From Micromonospora noduli (GTDB lineage Bacteria > Actinomycetota > Actinomycetes > Mycobacteriales > Micromonosporaceae): a stretch of 64,000 nucleotides of DNA. The stretch lies in contig NZ_PYAK01000007.1 in the NCBI RefSeq assembly GCF_003264365.1, positions 1 to 64,000 of the forward strand, written 5' to 3'. Within the stretch, counting starts at the first letter, position 1. Each line of letters starts with the position of its first letter. The translations under genes and the position numbers were made by a program. Shown here one piece after another: positions 8,270 to 17,733 of the stretch. Below the pieces are notes generated by a model. It saw only the letters and a program-made list of their open reading frames with translations, was not told the DNA's origin and ran no database searches.

Positions 8270-8326
8270 ATGCGCAGCGCGGTAGTGATGACCACGACGC
8301 CGGGTGTCCCCGGCGCGCCGCTCTGA
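8270..8326 (+). CDS. Thr-rich leader peptide (putative attenuator)
   Basis: An 18-codon ORF, MRSAVVMTTTPGVPGAPL, has three consecutive Thr codons (ACC ACG ACG, 8291-8299). It begins 6 nt after a TACGGT hexamer and has no ribosome site, consistent with leaderless translation. It ends 103 bp before a threonyl-tRNA synthetase-like gene. A perfect 7-bp hairpin begins inside the Thr codons. Thr codons directly upstream of a threonine-related gene are the hallmark of ribosome-mediated attenuation. Expression of the peptide is inferred. Confidence 0.6.
   Translation: MRSAVVMTTTPGVPGAPL
8298..8315 (+). promoter_or_regulatory. Hairpin overlapping the Thr codons of the leader
   Basis: CGCCGGG (8298-8304), loop TGTC, CCCGGCG (8309-8315): a 7-bp perfect stem starting in the second Thr codon (ACG, 8297-8299 being the third). 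A ribosome stalled on the Thr codons would melt it. A second hairpin, GGGGCG-ATC-CGCCCC at 8351-8365, lies downstream and may act as terminator or alternative fold. Confidence 0.5.
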
Positions 8327-8429
8327 CGTCACCACCGTCGACCAGGCCCCGGGGCGATCCGCCCCCGAGGGCAGCGCGCCGTTCGGAGCTCAGGTCGCCT
8401 CCGGGTCGTACCCGATCCAGGAGCCCGAC

Positions 8430-9647
8430 ATGATCGACCACCGTAGGCTCGGCCGCGAGCTGGACCTCTTCGTCTCCGACCCGCTGGCCGGTGCCGGCCT
8501 GCCGATCTGGCTGCCGGCCGGCGCCGCCGCCCGGCACGCCGTCGAGGAGTACGTCCGGGAGTTGGAGCGTCGCTCCGGCCACCAGCACGTCTACTCGCCG
8601 CCGCTGGGCAAGCGGGAACTCTTCGAACTTTCCGGCCATCTCGGCTACTTCGCCGACGACATGTTCCCGCCGATGCGGCTGAGCGCCGACGACGAGTTCG
8701 TGCTCCGGCCGGCGCTCTGCCCGCACCACGCGTTGGTGTTCCGGGCGCGGGGCCGTTCCTACCGGGAGTTGCCGTTGCGGATCGCGGAGCTGGGCGGGAT
8801 GTACCGCTCGGAGCGCTCCGGTGTGCTCGGTGGGCTGTCCCGGGTCCGCGCCATCTCGCTCAACGACGCGCACACCTTCTGCGCCCCCGAGCAGGTCGGC
8901 GCAGAGGTCGTCGAGATCCTCGGGCTGATCCGTGCCGCGCACGCCGCGCTCGGTGTCCGGCCGGCCGGGTTCCGGCTGTCGCTTCGCGGGCCGGGCGAGA
9001 AGTACGTCGGAGACGACGCCCAGTGGGCCCGCGCCGAGGAGTTGCTCCGGGAGGCGCTGGCCGGGGTGGAGTACGTCGAGGCGCCGGGGGAGGCTGCCTT
9101 CTACGGTCCGAAGATCGACATTCAGATCGTCGACGCCGCCGGTCGGGAGTCGACCATCTCCACCATCCAACTGGACTTCGACAAGCCGGAACGGTTCGAC
9201 CTGTCGTACACCGACTCGGACGGCAGCCGGCGTCGGCCGGTGATGGTGCACCGCAGCCTGGTCGGCAGCATGGAGCGGCTGTTCGCGTACCTCATCGAGG
9301 TACATGAGGGGGCGTTCCCGGCCTGGTACGCCCCCGTCCAGTTGGTGCTGCTGCCGGTCGACGACGGTCAGGCCGACGCGGCGGCCGACCTGGCCCGACG
9401 GGCGGGCGACAGCGGCCTGCGGGTCGAGGTCGACGCCGCCGGCTCGCTGGGTGCCCGGGTACGGGACGCGGCCCGCCGCCGCGTCCCGTACCTCGGGGTG
9501 TTGGGTGCCCGGGAGGTGGCCGACGGGCACCTCGCGCTGCGCCTGCGCGGCGGCCGCGCCCTGGCCCCGATGCCCGCCGACGCGGCTCTCGCCCTGATCG
9601 GCGGGCAGGTCGCCGCCCGCGCGACCGACCTGCTGCCGTCGGACTGA
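8430..9647 (+). CDS. Threonyl-tRNA synthetase-like protein lacking TGS and editing domains
   Basis: A 405-residue protein covering only the class II catalytic core and C-terminal anticodon-binding domain of ThrRS (normally 640 residues or more). Motif 2 is AELGGMYRSERSGVLGGLSRVR. The three zinc ligands that recognise threonine appear conserved: Cys97 (LRPALCP), His148 (LNDAHTF), His274 (MVHRSLVGSMER). Motif 3 is GSMERLF (Arg283). The anticodon domain (PAWYAPVQLVLLPVDD onward) is present but diverged. The ATG at 8430 follows CAGGAG by 6 nt. It may be a paralogue for antibiotic self-resistance, a threonylating enzyme, or a back-up synthetase. Regulation by the upstream Thr leader is likely. Confidence 0.8.
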   Translation: MIDHRRLGRELDLFVSDPLAGAGLPIWLPAGAAARHAVEEYVRELERRSGHQHVYSPPLGKRELFELSGHLGYFADDMFPPMRLSADDEFVLRPALCPHHALVFRARGRSYRELPLRIAELGGMYRSERSGVLGGLSRVRAISLNDAHTFCAPEQVGAEVVEILGLIRAAHAALGVRPAGFRLSLRGPGEKYVGDDAQWARAEELLREALAGVEYVEAPGEAAFYGPKIDIQIVDAAGRESTISTIQLDFDKPERFDLSYTDSDGSRRRPVMVHRSLVGSMERLFAYLIEVHEGAFPAWYAPVQLVLLPVDDGQADAAADLARRAGDSGLRVEVDAAGSLGARVRDAARRRVPYLGVLGAREVADGHLALRLRGGRALAPMPADAALALIGGQVAARATDLLPSD

Positions 9648-9686
9648 CACGCCCACCGATCGTCTCGCGCGCACGGCCGCCCGACC

Positions 9687-11792
9687 TCAGACCGACGCCG
9701 GTTGGGCGGCCGGTTCCTCGTCGACCACCGCGCCGGTGAACTGTGAGCGGTAGAGCCGGTGGTACGCGCCCTGGGCGGCGAGCAACTGCTCGTGGGTGCC
9801 CTGCTCGACGATCCGACCGTCCTCCATCATCAGGATCAGGTCGGCGTCGCGGATGGTGGAGAGCCGGTGTGCGATCACGAAGCTGGTCCGGTCCGAGCGC
9901 AGCGCGGCCATCGCCCGTTGCAGCAGCACCTCGGTGCGGGTGTCCACCGAACTGGTGGCCTCGTCGAGGATCAGCAGTGACGGCTCGGCGAGGAACGCCC
10001 GCGCGATGGTGATGAGCTGTTTCTCGCCGGCGCTGACGTTGCTGCCCTCCTCGTCGATGACGGTGTCGTAGCCGTCGGGCAGGCTGCGTACGAACCGGTC
10101 CACGAAGGTGGCCCGGGCGGCGGCGAGGATCTCCTCCTCGGTCGCGTCGGGCCGCCCGTAGGCGATGTTGTCCCGGATGGTGCCGCCGAACAGCCAGGTG
10201 TCCTGGAGCACCATGCCGATCCGGCCGCGCAGGTCGTCGCGGCGCATCGTGGTGATGTCCACCTCGTCGAGCGTGATCCGGCCGGCGTCCAGCTCGTAGA
10301 ACCGCATCACCAGGTTGACCAGGGTGGTCTTGCCGGCACCGGTCGGGCCGACGATGGCCACTGTGTGCCCGGGCTCGGCGACCAGCGACAGGTCGTCGAT
10401 CAGCGGCTTGTCCGGCTCGTAGCGGAACGAGACGTGCTCGAACTCGACCCGACCGTGCGGGTCGGTGACCCGGGCCGGCGCGACCGGGTCGGGGGTCTGT
10501 TCGTCCGCGTCGAGCACCGCGAAGACCCGCTCGGCCGAGGCCACCCCGGACTGGAGCAGGTTGGCCATCGAGGCGAGTTGGGTGAGCGGTTGGGTGAACT
10601 GGCGGGAGTACTGGATGAAGGCCTGCACGTCACCGAGGCTCATCGTGCCGGAGGCGACCCGCAGCCCGCCGACCACGGCGATCGCCACGTAGCTCAGGTT
10701 CCCGATGAACATCATCGACGGCATGATGATTCCGGAGATGAACTGTGCCCCGAAGCTGGCCCGGAACAGCTCCTCGTTCTTCGCGTGGAACGCGGCCTCG
10801 ACCTCACGCTGCCGGCCGAAGACCTTCACCAGCTCATGACCGGTGTACGCCTCCTCGATCTGGCCGTTCAGCTCGCCGGTGTGCGTCCACTGGGCGATGA
10901 ACTGCTTCTGCGAGCGCTTGGCGATGCGCTGGGTGACCAGCACCGACAACGGCACCGCGACCAGGGCCACCAGGGCCAGCACCGGCGAGATCCAGAACAT
11001 CACGGCCAGCACGCCGACGACAGTCAGCAGCGAGGTGAGCAGCTGGCTGAGGGTCTGCTGGAGGCTGGTGGAGATGTTGTCGATGTCGTTGGTGACCCGG
11101 CTGAGCAACTCACCGCGCGGCTGCCGGTCGAAGTAGGGCAGCGGTAGCCGGTTGAGCTTCTCCTCCACCTCGGCGCGCAGCCGCAGCACGGTGCGCTGGA
11201 CCACCCCGTTGAGCAGCCAACCCTGCCACCAGGACAGCAGGCTCGCCGCGAGGTAGAGCCCGAGCGCCAGCAGCAGCACCCGGCTCAGGGCGCTGAAGTC
11301 GATGCCCACCCCGGGCACCACGTCCATCCGGGCCAGCATGTCGGCGAAGCTGTCGTTGCCGCTGGCCCGGGCCGCCGCGACGGCCTGCTCGGCGGTGGTG
11401 CCGGCGGGCAGTTGCCGACCGATCACCCCAGTGAAGATCAGGTCGGTGGCGTGGCCGAGGATCTTCGGCCCGGCCACGCTGAACCCGACGCTCACCACTG
11501 CCAACGTGATGATCGCGGCCAGGTGCAGCCGGTGCGAGCGCAGCCGGCCGAGCAGCCGTCGGGCCGACGGCCCGAAGTTCATCGACTTCTCGGCGGGCAT
11601 TCCGGCGCTCATCCATCCCGGGCCGCCGCCCTGACGGCCGGGCGGCAGCCGCTTCGGCGTCGGCGCGCCACTGCTGGTCTCCGGCGCGGTTTCCCCGCCG
11701 GCTTGCTGCGCGGTCTCATCCGGCGTCCGTCCGTCGCCGGCCGGCTTCTGACTGGGTACGGCCGCGGTGCGCGGCTCGTCACGCTCGCTCAT
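9687..11792 (-). CDS. ABC exporter half-transporter, catalytic subunit
   Basis: A 701-residue fusion of an ABC type I exporter membrane domain and a nucleotide-binding domain. A 75-residue polar Gly/Pro-rich N-terminal extension precedes six membrane helices. The NBD has Walker [12 protein letters not shown]-loop LQDTWLF, a degenerate signature VSAGEKQ, Walker [13 protein letters not shown] with catalytic Glu, and switch His (AHRLSTIRD). Its ATG at 11792 overlaps the stop of the partner gene in an ATGA. Together they form a heterodimeric exporter (TM287/288 or BmrCD type), probably for drugs or lipids; the substrate is unknown. Confidence 0.9.
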   Translation of the reverse strand: MSERDEPRTAAVPSQKPAGDGRTPDETAQQAGGETAPETSSGAPTPKRLPPGRQGGGPGWMSAGMPAEKSMNFGPSARRLLGRLRSHRLHLAAIITLAVVSVGFSVAGPKILGHATDLIFTGVIGRQLPAGTTAEQAVAAARASGNDSFADMLARMDVVPGVGIDFSALSRVLLLALGLYLAASLLSWWQGWLLNGVVQRTVLRLRAEVEEKLNRLPLPYFDRQPRGELLSRVTNDIDNISTSLQQTLSQLLTSLLTVVGVLAVMFWISPVLALVALVAVPLSVLVTQRIAKRSQKQFIAQWTHTGELNGQIEEAYTGHELVKVFGRQREVEAAFHAKNEELFRASFGAQFISGIIMPSMMFIGNLSYVAIAVVGGLRVASGTMSLGDVQAFIQYSRQFTQPLTQLASMANLLQSGVASAERVFAVLDADEQTPDPVAPARVTDPHGRVEFEHVSFRYEPDKPLIDDLSLVAEPGHTVAIVGPTGAGKTTLVNLVMRFYELDAGRITLDEVDITTMRRDDLRGRIGMVLQDTWLFGGTIRDNIAYGRPDATEEEILAAARATFVDRFVRSLPDGYDTVIDEEGSNVSAGEKQLITIARAFLAEPSLLILDEATSSVDTRTEVLLQRAMAALRSDRTSFVIAHRLSTIRDADLILMMEDGRIVEQGTHEQLLAAQGAYHRLYRSQFTGAVVDEEPAAQPASV

Positions 11793-13522
11793 GCCGCCAC
11801 CTCCGTGGTCTGCTGCGAGGCCACAATCTCGGCGTACGTCGGGCAGGTTTCCAACAACTCGGCATGTCGTCCCACTCCGACGACCCCTCCGTTTTCCAGG
11901 ACGATGATCTGATCGGCGTCGATGATCGTGGAAACCCGCTGGGCCACGATCACCACCGCCGCCTGCGCGGTGACCGGCCGCAGGGCCGCTCGCAGCCGCG
12001 CGTCGGTGCCCAGGTCGAGCGCGGAGAACGAGTCGTCGAAGAGGTAGATCTCCGGTTGCCGCACCAGGGCCCTGGCGATGGCCAGGCGCTGCCGCTGCCC
12101 ACCGGAGACGGTGGTGCCGCCCTGCGCGATCGGGGCGTCCAGCCCGCCGGGCATCTGGGCCACGAAGTCCCGGGCCTGGGCGATCTCCAGAGCCGTCCAC
12201 AGCTCCTCGTCGGTGGCGTCCGGGTTGCCGTAGCGCAGGTTGCTGGCCACCGTCCCGGTGAACAGGTACGGCCGCTGCGGCACCAGGCCGATGCGTCGCC
12301 ACAGCTCGTCCGGAGCCAACTCCCGTACGTCCACCCCGTCGACCAGCACCGCGCCGTCGGTGACGTCGACCAGGCGGGGGATCAGCGACAGCAGCGTCGT
12401 CTTGCCCGCGCCGGTGCTGCCGATGATCGCCGTGGTGGTGCCCGGGGTCGCCCGGAAGGAGATGCCGCGCAGCACCGGCTCCACCGCGCCCGGGTACTGG
12501 AAGCGCACCCTGCGCAGCTCCAACTCTGCTCGGGTGGGCAGTTCGGTGACCGGCGCGGCGGCCGGGATCACCGAGGAGTCGGTGTCCAGCACCTCGACGA
12601 TCCGCTCGGCGCAGACCGCTGCCCTCGGCACCATCATCAGCATGAAGGTGGCCATCATGACCGCCATCAGGATCTGCATCAGGTACTGCAGGAACGCGGT
12701 GAGCGCGCCGACCTGGATCGCGCCGGCGTCCACCCGCTGCGCACCGAACCAGAGCACCGCCACGCTGGAGACGTTCAGCACCAGCATGACCACCGGGAAG
12801 ATCAACGCCAGCAACCGACCGGTACGCAGCGCGGTCGCGGTCAGGTCGGCGTTCGCGACGCCGAAGCGGTCCGTCTCGTACGGCTCTCGAACGAACGCAC
12901 GGACCACCCGGATGCCGGTGATCTGCTCCCGCAGCACCCGGTTGACAGTGTCGATGCGGGTCTGCATCAGCCGGAAGCCCGGCACCATCCGACGGATGAT
13001 CGCGCCGAGCGCGATGGCCAGAACCGGCACGCTGACCAGCATCAGCCAGGAGAGCCCGACGTCCTCACGCAACGCCATGAACACGCCACCGACGCTCATG
13101 ATCGGTGCGGCGACGAGCATCGTGCAGCTCATCAGCACGAGCATCTGCACCTGCTGCACGTCGTTGGTGTTGCGGGTGATCAGCGACGGTGCCCCGAACC
13201 GGGCCACCTCGCGGGCGGAGAAGCGGTTGACGTGCCCGAACAGTTCGGCGCGTACGTCGCGGCCGAAGCCCATCGCGACCCGGGCGCCCAGGTAGACCGC
13301 CGCGATCGAGCAGACGATCTGGATCAGGCTGACCAGCAGCATCCAGCCGCCGGTGCGCACGATGTAGTCGGTGTCGCCCCGGGCCACACCCTGGTCGATG
13401 ATGTCCGCGTTGAGGCTGGGCAGGTAGAGCGAGGCCATGGTGCCCACGAACTGGAGCAGCACGACCGCCAGCAACGGTCTCTGATAGGTGCGCAGTTGGC
13501 CGCGCAGGAGTCGGATCAGCAC
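11789..13522 (-). CDS. ABC exporter half-transporter, degenerate-site subunit
   Basis: A 577-residue type I exporter half: six membrane helices ([24 protein letters not shown] onward), then an NBD with Walker [12 protein letters not shown]-loop PQRPYLF, canonical signature [15 protein letters not shown] and Walker [13 protein letters not shown], where Asp replaces the catalytic Glu. Its switch region reads AQRVSTI, with Gln in place of His. These changes mark the non-hydrolytic half of a heterodimeric exporter. The GTG at 13522 overlaps the end of the marR-like gene by 7 bp, so the three genes form one operon. Confidence 0.9.
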   Translation of the reverse strand: MLIRLLRGQLRTYQRPLLAVVLLQFVGTMASLYLPSLNADIIDQGVARGDTDYIVRTGGWMLLVSLIQIVCSIAAVYLGARVAMGFGRDVRAELFGHVNRFSAREVARFGAPSLITRNTNDVQQVQMLVLMSCTMLVAAPIMSVGGVFMALREDVGLSWLMLVSVPVLAIALGAIIRRMVPGFRLMQTRIDTVNRVLREQITGIRVVRAFVREPYETDRFGVANADLTATALRTGRLLALIFPVVMLVLNVSSVAVLWFGAQRVDAGAIQVGALTAFLQYLMQILMAVMMATFMLMMVPRAAVCAERIVEVLDTDSSVIPAAAPVTELPTRAELELRRVRFQYPGAVEPVLRGISFRATPGTTTAIIGSTGAGKTTLLSLIPRLVDVTDGAVLVDGVDVRELAPDELWRRIGLVPQRPYLFTGTVASNLRYGNPDATDEELWTALEIAQARDFVAQMPGGLDAPIAQGGTTVSGGQRQRLAIARALVRQPEIYLFDDSFSALDLGTDARLRAALRPVTAQAAVVIVAQRVSTIIDADQIIVLENGGVVGVGRHAELLETCPTYAEIVASQQTTEVAA

Positions 13523-13998
13523 GCCGGGTCCTTCGTTTCGGTTGGGCGTCCGGTCATCCGCGGGTCGTCTCCGCTGCCGATGACCTCAAGCAGGAACTCC
13601 CGGATCACCTGGGCCTTCACCGGGTCGGCGTCGACCGAGGTGAGGGGCCGTCCGGAGTGCATGAGCGCGCCGAGCGCGGCCACCCGTTCCCGCCCGGCGG
13701 GGGTGATGGCGAGTCGGATGCTGCGTCGGTCGTTGTCGTCGCGCTGGCGCTCGACCAGACCGTCGCGCTCGAGCGTGTCGACGATGCCGGTCAGGGTCGC
13801 CGGCCGGACGAACCCCTTCTCGGCGACCGCCCGGTGCGGCAACTCGCCGTGTCGGGCGAGCGTCATCAGGGTGATCATGCCGGCCTGGGTGAGACCGTGC
13901 TCCTCGGCGAGGTAGCGGTTCCACCGCTGCCCGACCAGGTGCCCGGCCACCACCAGCAGCCGGCCGAGCGGCACGTCCTGGAGGGTCACGAGTTCCAC
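13516..13998 (-). CDS. MarR-family transcriptional regulator
   Basis: A 160-residue winged-helix protein: HLVGQRWNRYLAEEHGLTQAGMITLMTLARHGELPHRAVAEKGFVRPATLTGIVDTLERDGLVERQRDDNDRRSIRLAITPAGRE follows the MarR pattern, including the wing D-x-R-S. It heads the ABC exporter operon and probably represses it until a ligand binds. The GTG at 13998 lies 7 nt after TAACCT, giving a leaderless message. A longer frame from 14034 would translate through the palindrome at 14014-14030 and is rejected. Confidence 0.85.
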   Translation of the reverse strand: MELVTLQDVPLGRLLVVAGHLVGQRWNRYLAEEHGLTQAGMITLMTLARHGELPHRAVAEKGFVRPATLTGIVDTLERDGLVERQRDDNDRRSIRLAITPAGRERVAALGALMHSGRPLTSVDADPVKAQVIREFLLEVIGSGDDPRMTGRPTETKDPAC

Positions 13999-14005
13999 GA
14001 ACGGT

Positions 14006-14011
14006 AGGTTA
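14006..14011 (-). promoter_or_regulatory. -10 hexamer of the marR-ABC operon
   Basis: TAACCT on the minus strand, 7 nt before the GTG at 13998, adjoins the MarR palindrome just upstream, so operator binding would occlude it. Confidence 0.5.
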
Positions 14012-14013
14012 GC

Positions 14014-14030
14014 CCCCTGATAGTCAGGGG
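14014..14030. promoter_or_regulatory. Candidate MarR operator
   Basis: CCCCTGATAGTCAGGGG is a perfect palindrome with 7-bp arms and a 3-bp centre. It lies directly upstream of the -10 box of the marR operon and also covers the last codons of the neighbouring doxX-like gene. Confidence 0.6.
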
Positions 14031-14470
14031 CCAAACGAAATTGCCGCAGCGGTGGCCACGAACACGATCTGTAGGGCGGTCCGCTGTGCGAGCGGGGTGA
14101 CCGGGCGGCCGGCGAGGGTCAGTTCGCGGCGGGCGGCCGAGACGTTGGCCGGGAACATGGCGAGCATGAGCAGGCCGAGGCCGGCCGCCGCGACCCGGGT
14201 TGTCGCCGGCACCAGGAGGCCGACCGCGCCGGCCAGTTCCAGCACGCCGGTCACGGTGACCAGCAGGTCCGGCCGGGGCAGCCGGGGCGGGACCATCGCG
14301 ATCAGGTCGGCGCGGCGCTGGCCGACGAAGTGCGCGACGGCGGTGAGCGTGAACATCACGGCCAGCCCGACGCGCAGCGCGGGATGCCAGCCGTCCAGTG
14401 CGGAGATGCCCGCCAGGCCGGCGATCCGGGCCAGCGCGGTGCCGACGATCAAGGCGATCAGGGGTGCCAT
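14024..14470 (-). CDS. DoxX-family membrane protein
   Basis: A 148-residue membrane protein with four hydrophobic segments (LIALIVGTALARIAGLAGI, LRVGLAVMFTLTAVAHFVG, LVTVTGVLELAGAVGLLVP, AAAGLGLLMLAMFPANV). The pattern LRVGLAVMFTLTAVAHF plus GVLELAGAVGLL is that of DoxX/DoxD-like proteins, often tied to redox stress. The ATG at 14470 follows a strong GGAGGATTCCG. It is divergent from a TetR gene with two operators between them, and its 3' end overlaps the MarR operator. Confidence 0.8.
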   Translation of the reverse strand: MAPLIALIVGTALARIAGLAGISALDGWHPALRVGLAVMFTLTAVAHFVGQRRADLIAMVPPRLPRPDLLVTVTGVLELAGAVGLLVPATTRVAAAGLGLLMLAMFPANVSAARRELTLAGRPVTPLAQRTALQIVFVATAAAISFGP

Positions 14471-14490
14471 CGGAATCCTCCTCCGTGAAA

Positions 14491-14505
14491 CTTGCCAGTG
14501 ACAAG
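14491..14505. promoter_or_regulatory. TetR operator 1 (doxX side)
   Basis: CTTGCCAGTGACAAG is an inverted copy, with one mismatch, of the site at 14526-14540. It sits between the doxX-like start and its probable -10 region. Confidence 0.6.
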
Positions 14506-14525
14506 ATTGCGCGTCAGGGGTGCAT

Positions 14526-14540
14526 CTTGTCAATGGCAAG
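14526..14540. promoter_or_regulatory. TetR operator 2 (tetR side)
   Basis: CTTGTCAATGGCAAG; on the minus strand it contains TTGACA (14533-14528), a good -35 box for the doxX-like gene, spaced 18 bp from CAATCT. On the plus strand it ends 1 bp before the TAGGAT -10 of tetR. One bound dimer could therefore cover both promoters. Confidence 0.6.
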
Positions 14541-14553
14541 ATAGGATTCGCGT

Positions 14554-15114
14554 ATGACCGACACCCGCGCCTACCACCACGGCGACCTGCGCCGCGCCCT
14601 GCTCGCCGCAGCGCTGGAGGCCGTCGGCGAGGTCGGACCCGCCGCGCTGAGCCTGCGCGACCTGGCCCGCCGGGCCGGTGTCTCGCACGCCGCGCCCGCA
14701 CACCACTTCGGCGACAAGGCGGGCCTGCTCACCGCGCTTGCCGCCCAGGGCTTCGACCTGCTGGCCCAGGCGTTGACCGAGGCGGATGACGACCTGTTGG
14801 AGGCCGGCGTCGCGTACGTCGACTTCGCCGTCACACACCGGGCGTACTTCGAGGTGATGTTCCGGCCGGAGCTCTACCGGGCCGACGACGCCGAGCTGAT
14901 CGCGGCGCGGGGTCGGGCCGGCGCCGCGCTCCGCTCCGGGGTGGCGGCGCTGTCCGGCGGCGGCGCGCCCGCCGACACCGACCGGGACTCGCTCGCGGCC
15001 TGGTCGATCGCGCACGGCTTCGCCACCCTCTGGTTGGCCGGCGCGCTGCCCGACCGGGTGGGCGACAACCCCCGCGAGGCAGCCCGCGCCGTGCTGCGCC
15101 GGCTGTCGACCTGA
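14554..15114 (+). CDS. TetR/AcrR-family transcriptional regulator
   Basis: A 186-residue regulator: YHHGDLRRALLAAALEAVGEVGPAALSLRDLARRAGVSHAAPAHHFGDKAGLLTALAAQGFDLL is a canonical TetR N-terminal HTH. The C-terminal ligand domain carries AYVDFAVTHRAYFEVMFRPELY. It likely represses itself and the divergent doxX-like gene through the paired operators. The ATG at 14554 lies 6 nt after TAGGAT (14542-14547), so the message is probably leaderless. Confidence 0.9.
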   Translation: MTDTRAYHHGDLRRALLAAALEAVGEVGPAALSLRDLARRAGVSHAAPAHHFGDKAGLLTALAAQGFDLLAQALTEADDDLLEAGVAYVDFAVTHRAYFEVMFRPELYRADDAELIAARGRAGAALRSGVAALSGGGAPADTDRDSLAAWSIAHGFATLWLAGALPDRVGDNPREAARAVLRRLST

Positions 15115-15115
15115 C

Positions 15116-15363
15116 ACCGAGGTTCCCCCGCCGACCCCGGCCCTCCTCGGACCGAGGTTCCCCCGCCGCCCCCCGGCCCTCCTCGGACCGAGGTTCCCCC
15201 GCCGCCCCCGGCCCTCCTCGGACCGAGGTTCCCCCGCCGCCCCCCGGCCCTCCTCGGACCGAGGTTCCCCCGCCGCCCCCGGCCCTCCTCGGACCGAGGT
15301 TCCCCCGCCGCCCCCCGGCCCTCCTCGGACCGAGGTTCCCCCGCCGCCCCCGGCCCTCCTCGG
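15116..15363. repeat. Seven tandem 35/36-bp repeats
   Basis: Units start ACCGAGGTTCCCCCGCC and end GGCCCTCCTCGG at 15116, 15151, 15187, 15222, 15258, 15293 and 15329. Lengths alternate strictly 35, 36, 35, 36, 35, 36, 35 because a C-run gains one base in every second unit, so the real period is about 71 bp. Each unit begins CCGAGG and ends CCTCGG, so it can fold back. The block lies between convergent tetR and guaB1 and has no spacers or cas genes. Confidence 0.9.
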
Positions 15364-15423
15364 TTGATCATGAGGTTACCGCCACGACACGCCGATGCGG
15401 GACGCGATAACCTCATGATCAAC
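15363..15423. repeat. 16-bp perfect palindrome arms, TGATC-ended
   Basis: GTTGATCATGAGGTTA (15363-15378) pairs perfectly with TAACCTCATGATCAAC (15408-15423) around a 29-nt loop; a further CGC/GCG pairs inside. It lies between convergent genes and could terminate both, but it also belongs to a group of TGATC-ended palindromes in this window. Confidence 0.85.
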
Positions 15424-15429
15424 TTTGTC

Positions 15430-15466
15430 GGGGGCCGGGGGCCGGGGGCCGGGGGCCGGGGCTGGG
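15430..15466 (+). repeat. G-run tract (GGGGGCC repeats)
   Basis: Four GGGGGCC units followed by GGGGCTGGGG, ending 2 bp before the guaB1 stop codon on the other strand. The plus strand could form a G-quadruplex; the minus-strand guaB1 message would be C-rich here. Confidence 0.6.
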
Positions 15467-15467
15467 G

Positions 15468-17066
<1,599 letters not shown>

Positions 17067-17663
17067 TCAGCCCAGCAGGAGTGCCACGGCGAGCACTGCC
17101 ATCACGACGGCGATGACCGCGTCCAGCATCCGCCAGGCGACGGCGCGGGCGAGCAGCGGTGCGAGGCGTTGCGCGCCGACGCCGAGCGCGGTGAACCAGA
17201 CCACACTGGCCAGGGCGGCGCCGGCGCCGAAGACCCACCGATGTGGGTGTTGTTGGGCCACGCTGCCCAGGAGCAGCACGGTGTCCAGGTAGACGTGTGG
17301 GTTCAGGTAGGTGAAGGCGACGCAGGCGAGCAGGGTCACCCCCAACGTGGCCGGCGGCCGCTCGGTGGGCAGCAGGGCGCCGGGATGCAGGGCGCGGCGG
17401 GCGGCGAGCCCCGCGTAGCAGAGCAGGAAGGCCCCACCGCCCCAGCGGATCGCCATCAGCAGGCCCGGTCGGCCGGTCACCAGCGAACCGACCCCTGCCA
17501 CTCCCGCCATGATCAGCAGTGCGTCCGACGCGGCGCAGGTGAGCACAACGGGTACGACGTGCTCCCGTCGCAGGCCCTGGCGCAGGACGAAGGCGTTCTG
17601 GGCGCCGATGGCGACGATGAGCGCGATGGAGATTGAGAAGCCGGCGACGGCGGAGGTGAGCAC
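17067..17663 (-). CDS. lysE: LysE/ArgO-family amino acid exporter
   Basis: A 198-residue membrane protein with the LysE signature SISIALIVAIGAQNAFVLRQGLRREH at its N terminus and about six helices, including ALIVAIGAQNAF, ALLIMAGVAGVGSL, LLACVAFTYLNPHVYLDTVLLLG and MLDAVIAVVMAVLAVALLLG. It probably exports Lys and/or Arg. The GTG at 17663 lies 7 nt after TAGCGT (17671-17676), favouring a leaderless message from that codon; a GTG at 17693 would add 10 residues. It is divergent from its LysR-type regulator, the standard lysE-lysG arrangement. Confidence 0.85.
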   Translation of the reverse strand: MLTSAVAGFSISIALIVAIGAQNAFVLRQGLRREHVVPVVLTCAASDALLIMAGVAGVGSLVTGRPGLLMAIRWGGGAFLLCYAGLAARRALHPGALLPTERPPATLGVTLLACVAFTYLNPHVYLDTVLLLGSVAQQHPHRWVFGAGAALASVVWFTALGVGAQRLAPLLARAVAWRMLDAVIAVVMAVLAVALLLG

Positions 17664-17721
17664 GGAGTCGACGCTAGGACCGTCGACAGCCACCAGTCCA
17701 ACTAAAGATTCTGACGCAACT

Positions 17722-17727
17722 TAAGCT
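17722..17727 (+). promoter_or_regulatory. -10 hexamer of lysG-like gene
   Basis: TAAGCT, 6 nt before the ATG at 17734. The roughly 70-bp gap to the lysE start must also hold the LysR-type binding sites; AACTAAAGATT and CAACTTAAG repeats are visible there. Confidence 0.45.
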
Positions 17728-17733
17728 CTGCTG

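Noticed and set aside
8304-8429. N-terminal extension of the ThrRS-like protein
   Set aside because: The in-frame extension overlaps the leader ORF, has no ribosome site and resembles no TGS or editing domain.
8060-8430. T-box riboswitch upstream of the ThrRS-like gene
   Set aside because: No T-box sequence, specifier loop layout or terminator/antiterminator of that class is visible; the Thr codon leader explains the position better.
9687-12302. An 871-residue open frame on the minus strand
   Set aside because: The first 170 residues lie out of frame over the C-terminal part of the partner ABC gene and are Arg/Pro/Ala-rich nonsense; the real start is ATG 11792.
13516-14034. MarR start at 14034
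   Set aside because: It would translate the operator palindrome and lies upstream of the -10; GTG 13998 fits family length and promoter.
15116-15363. CRISPR array
   Set aside because: Repeats are contiguous with no unique spacers and there are no cas genes.
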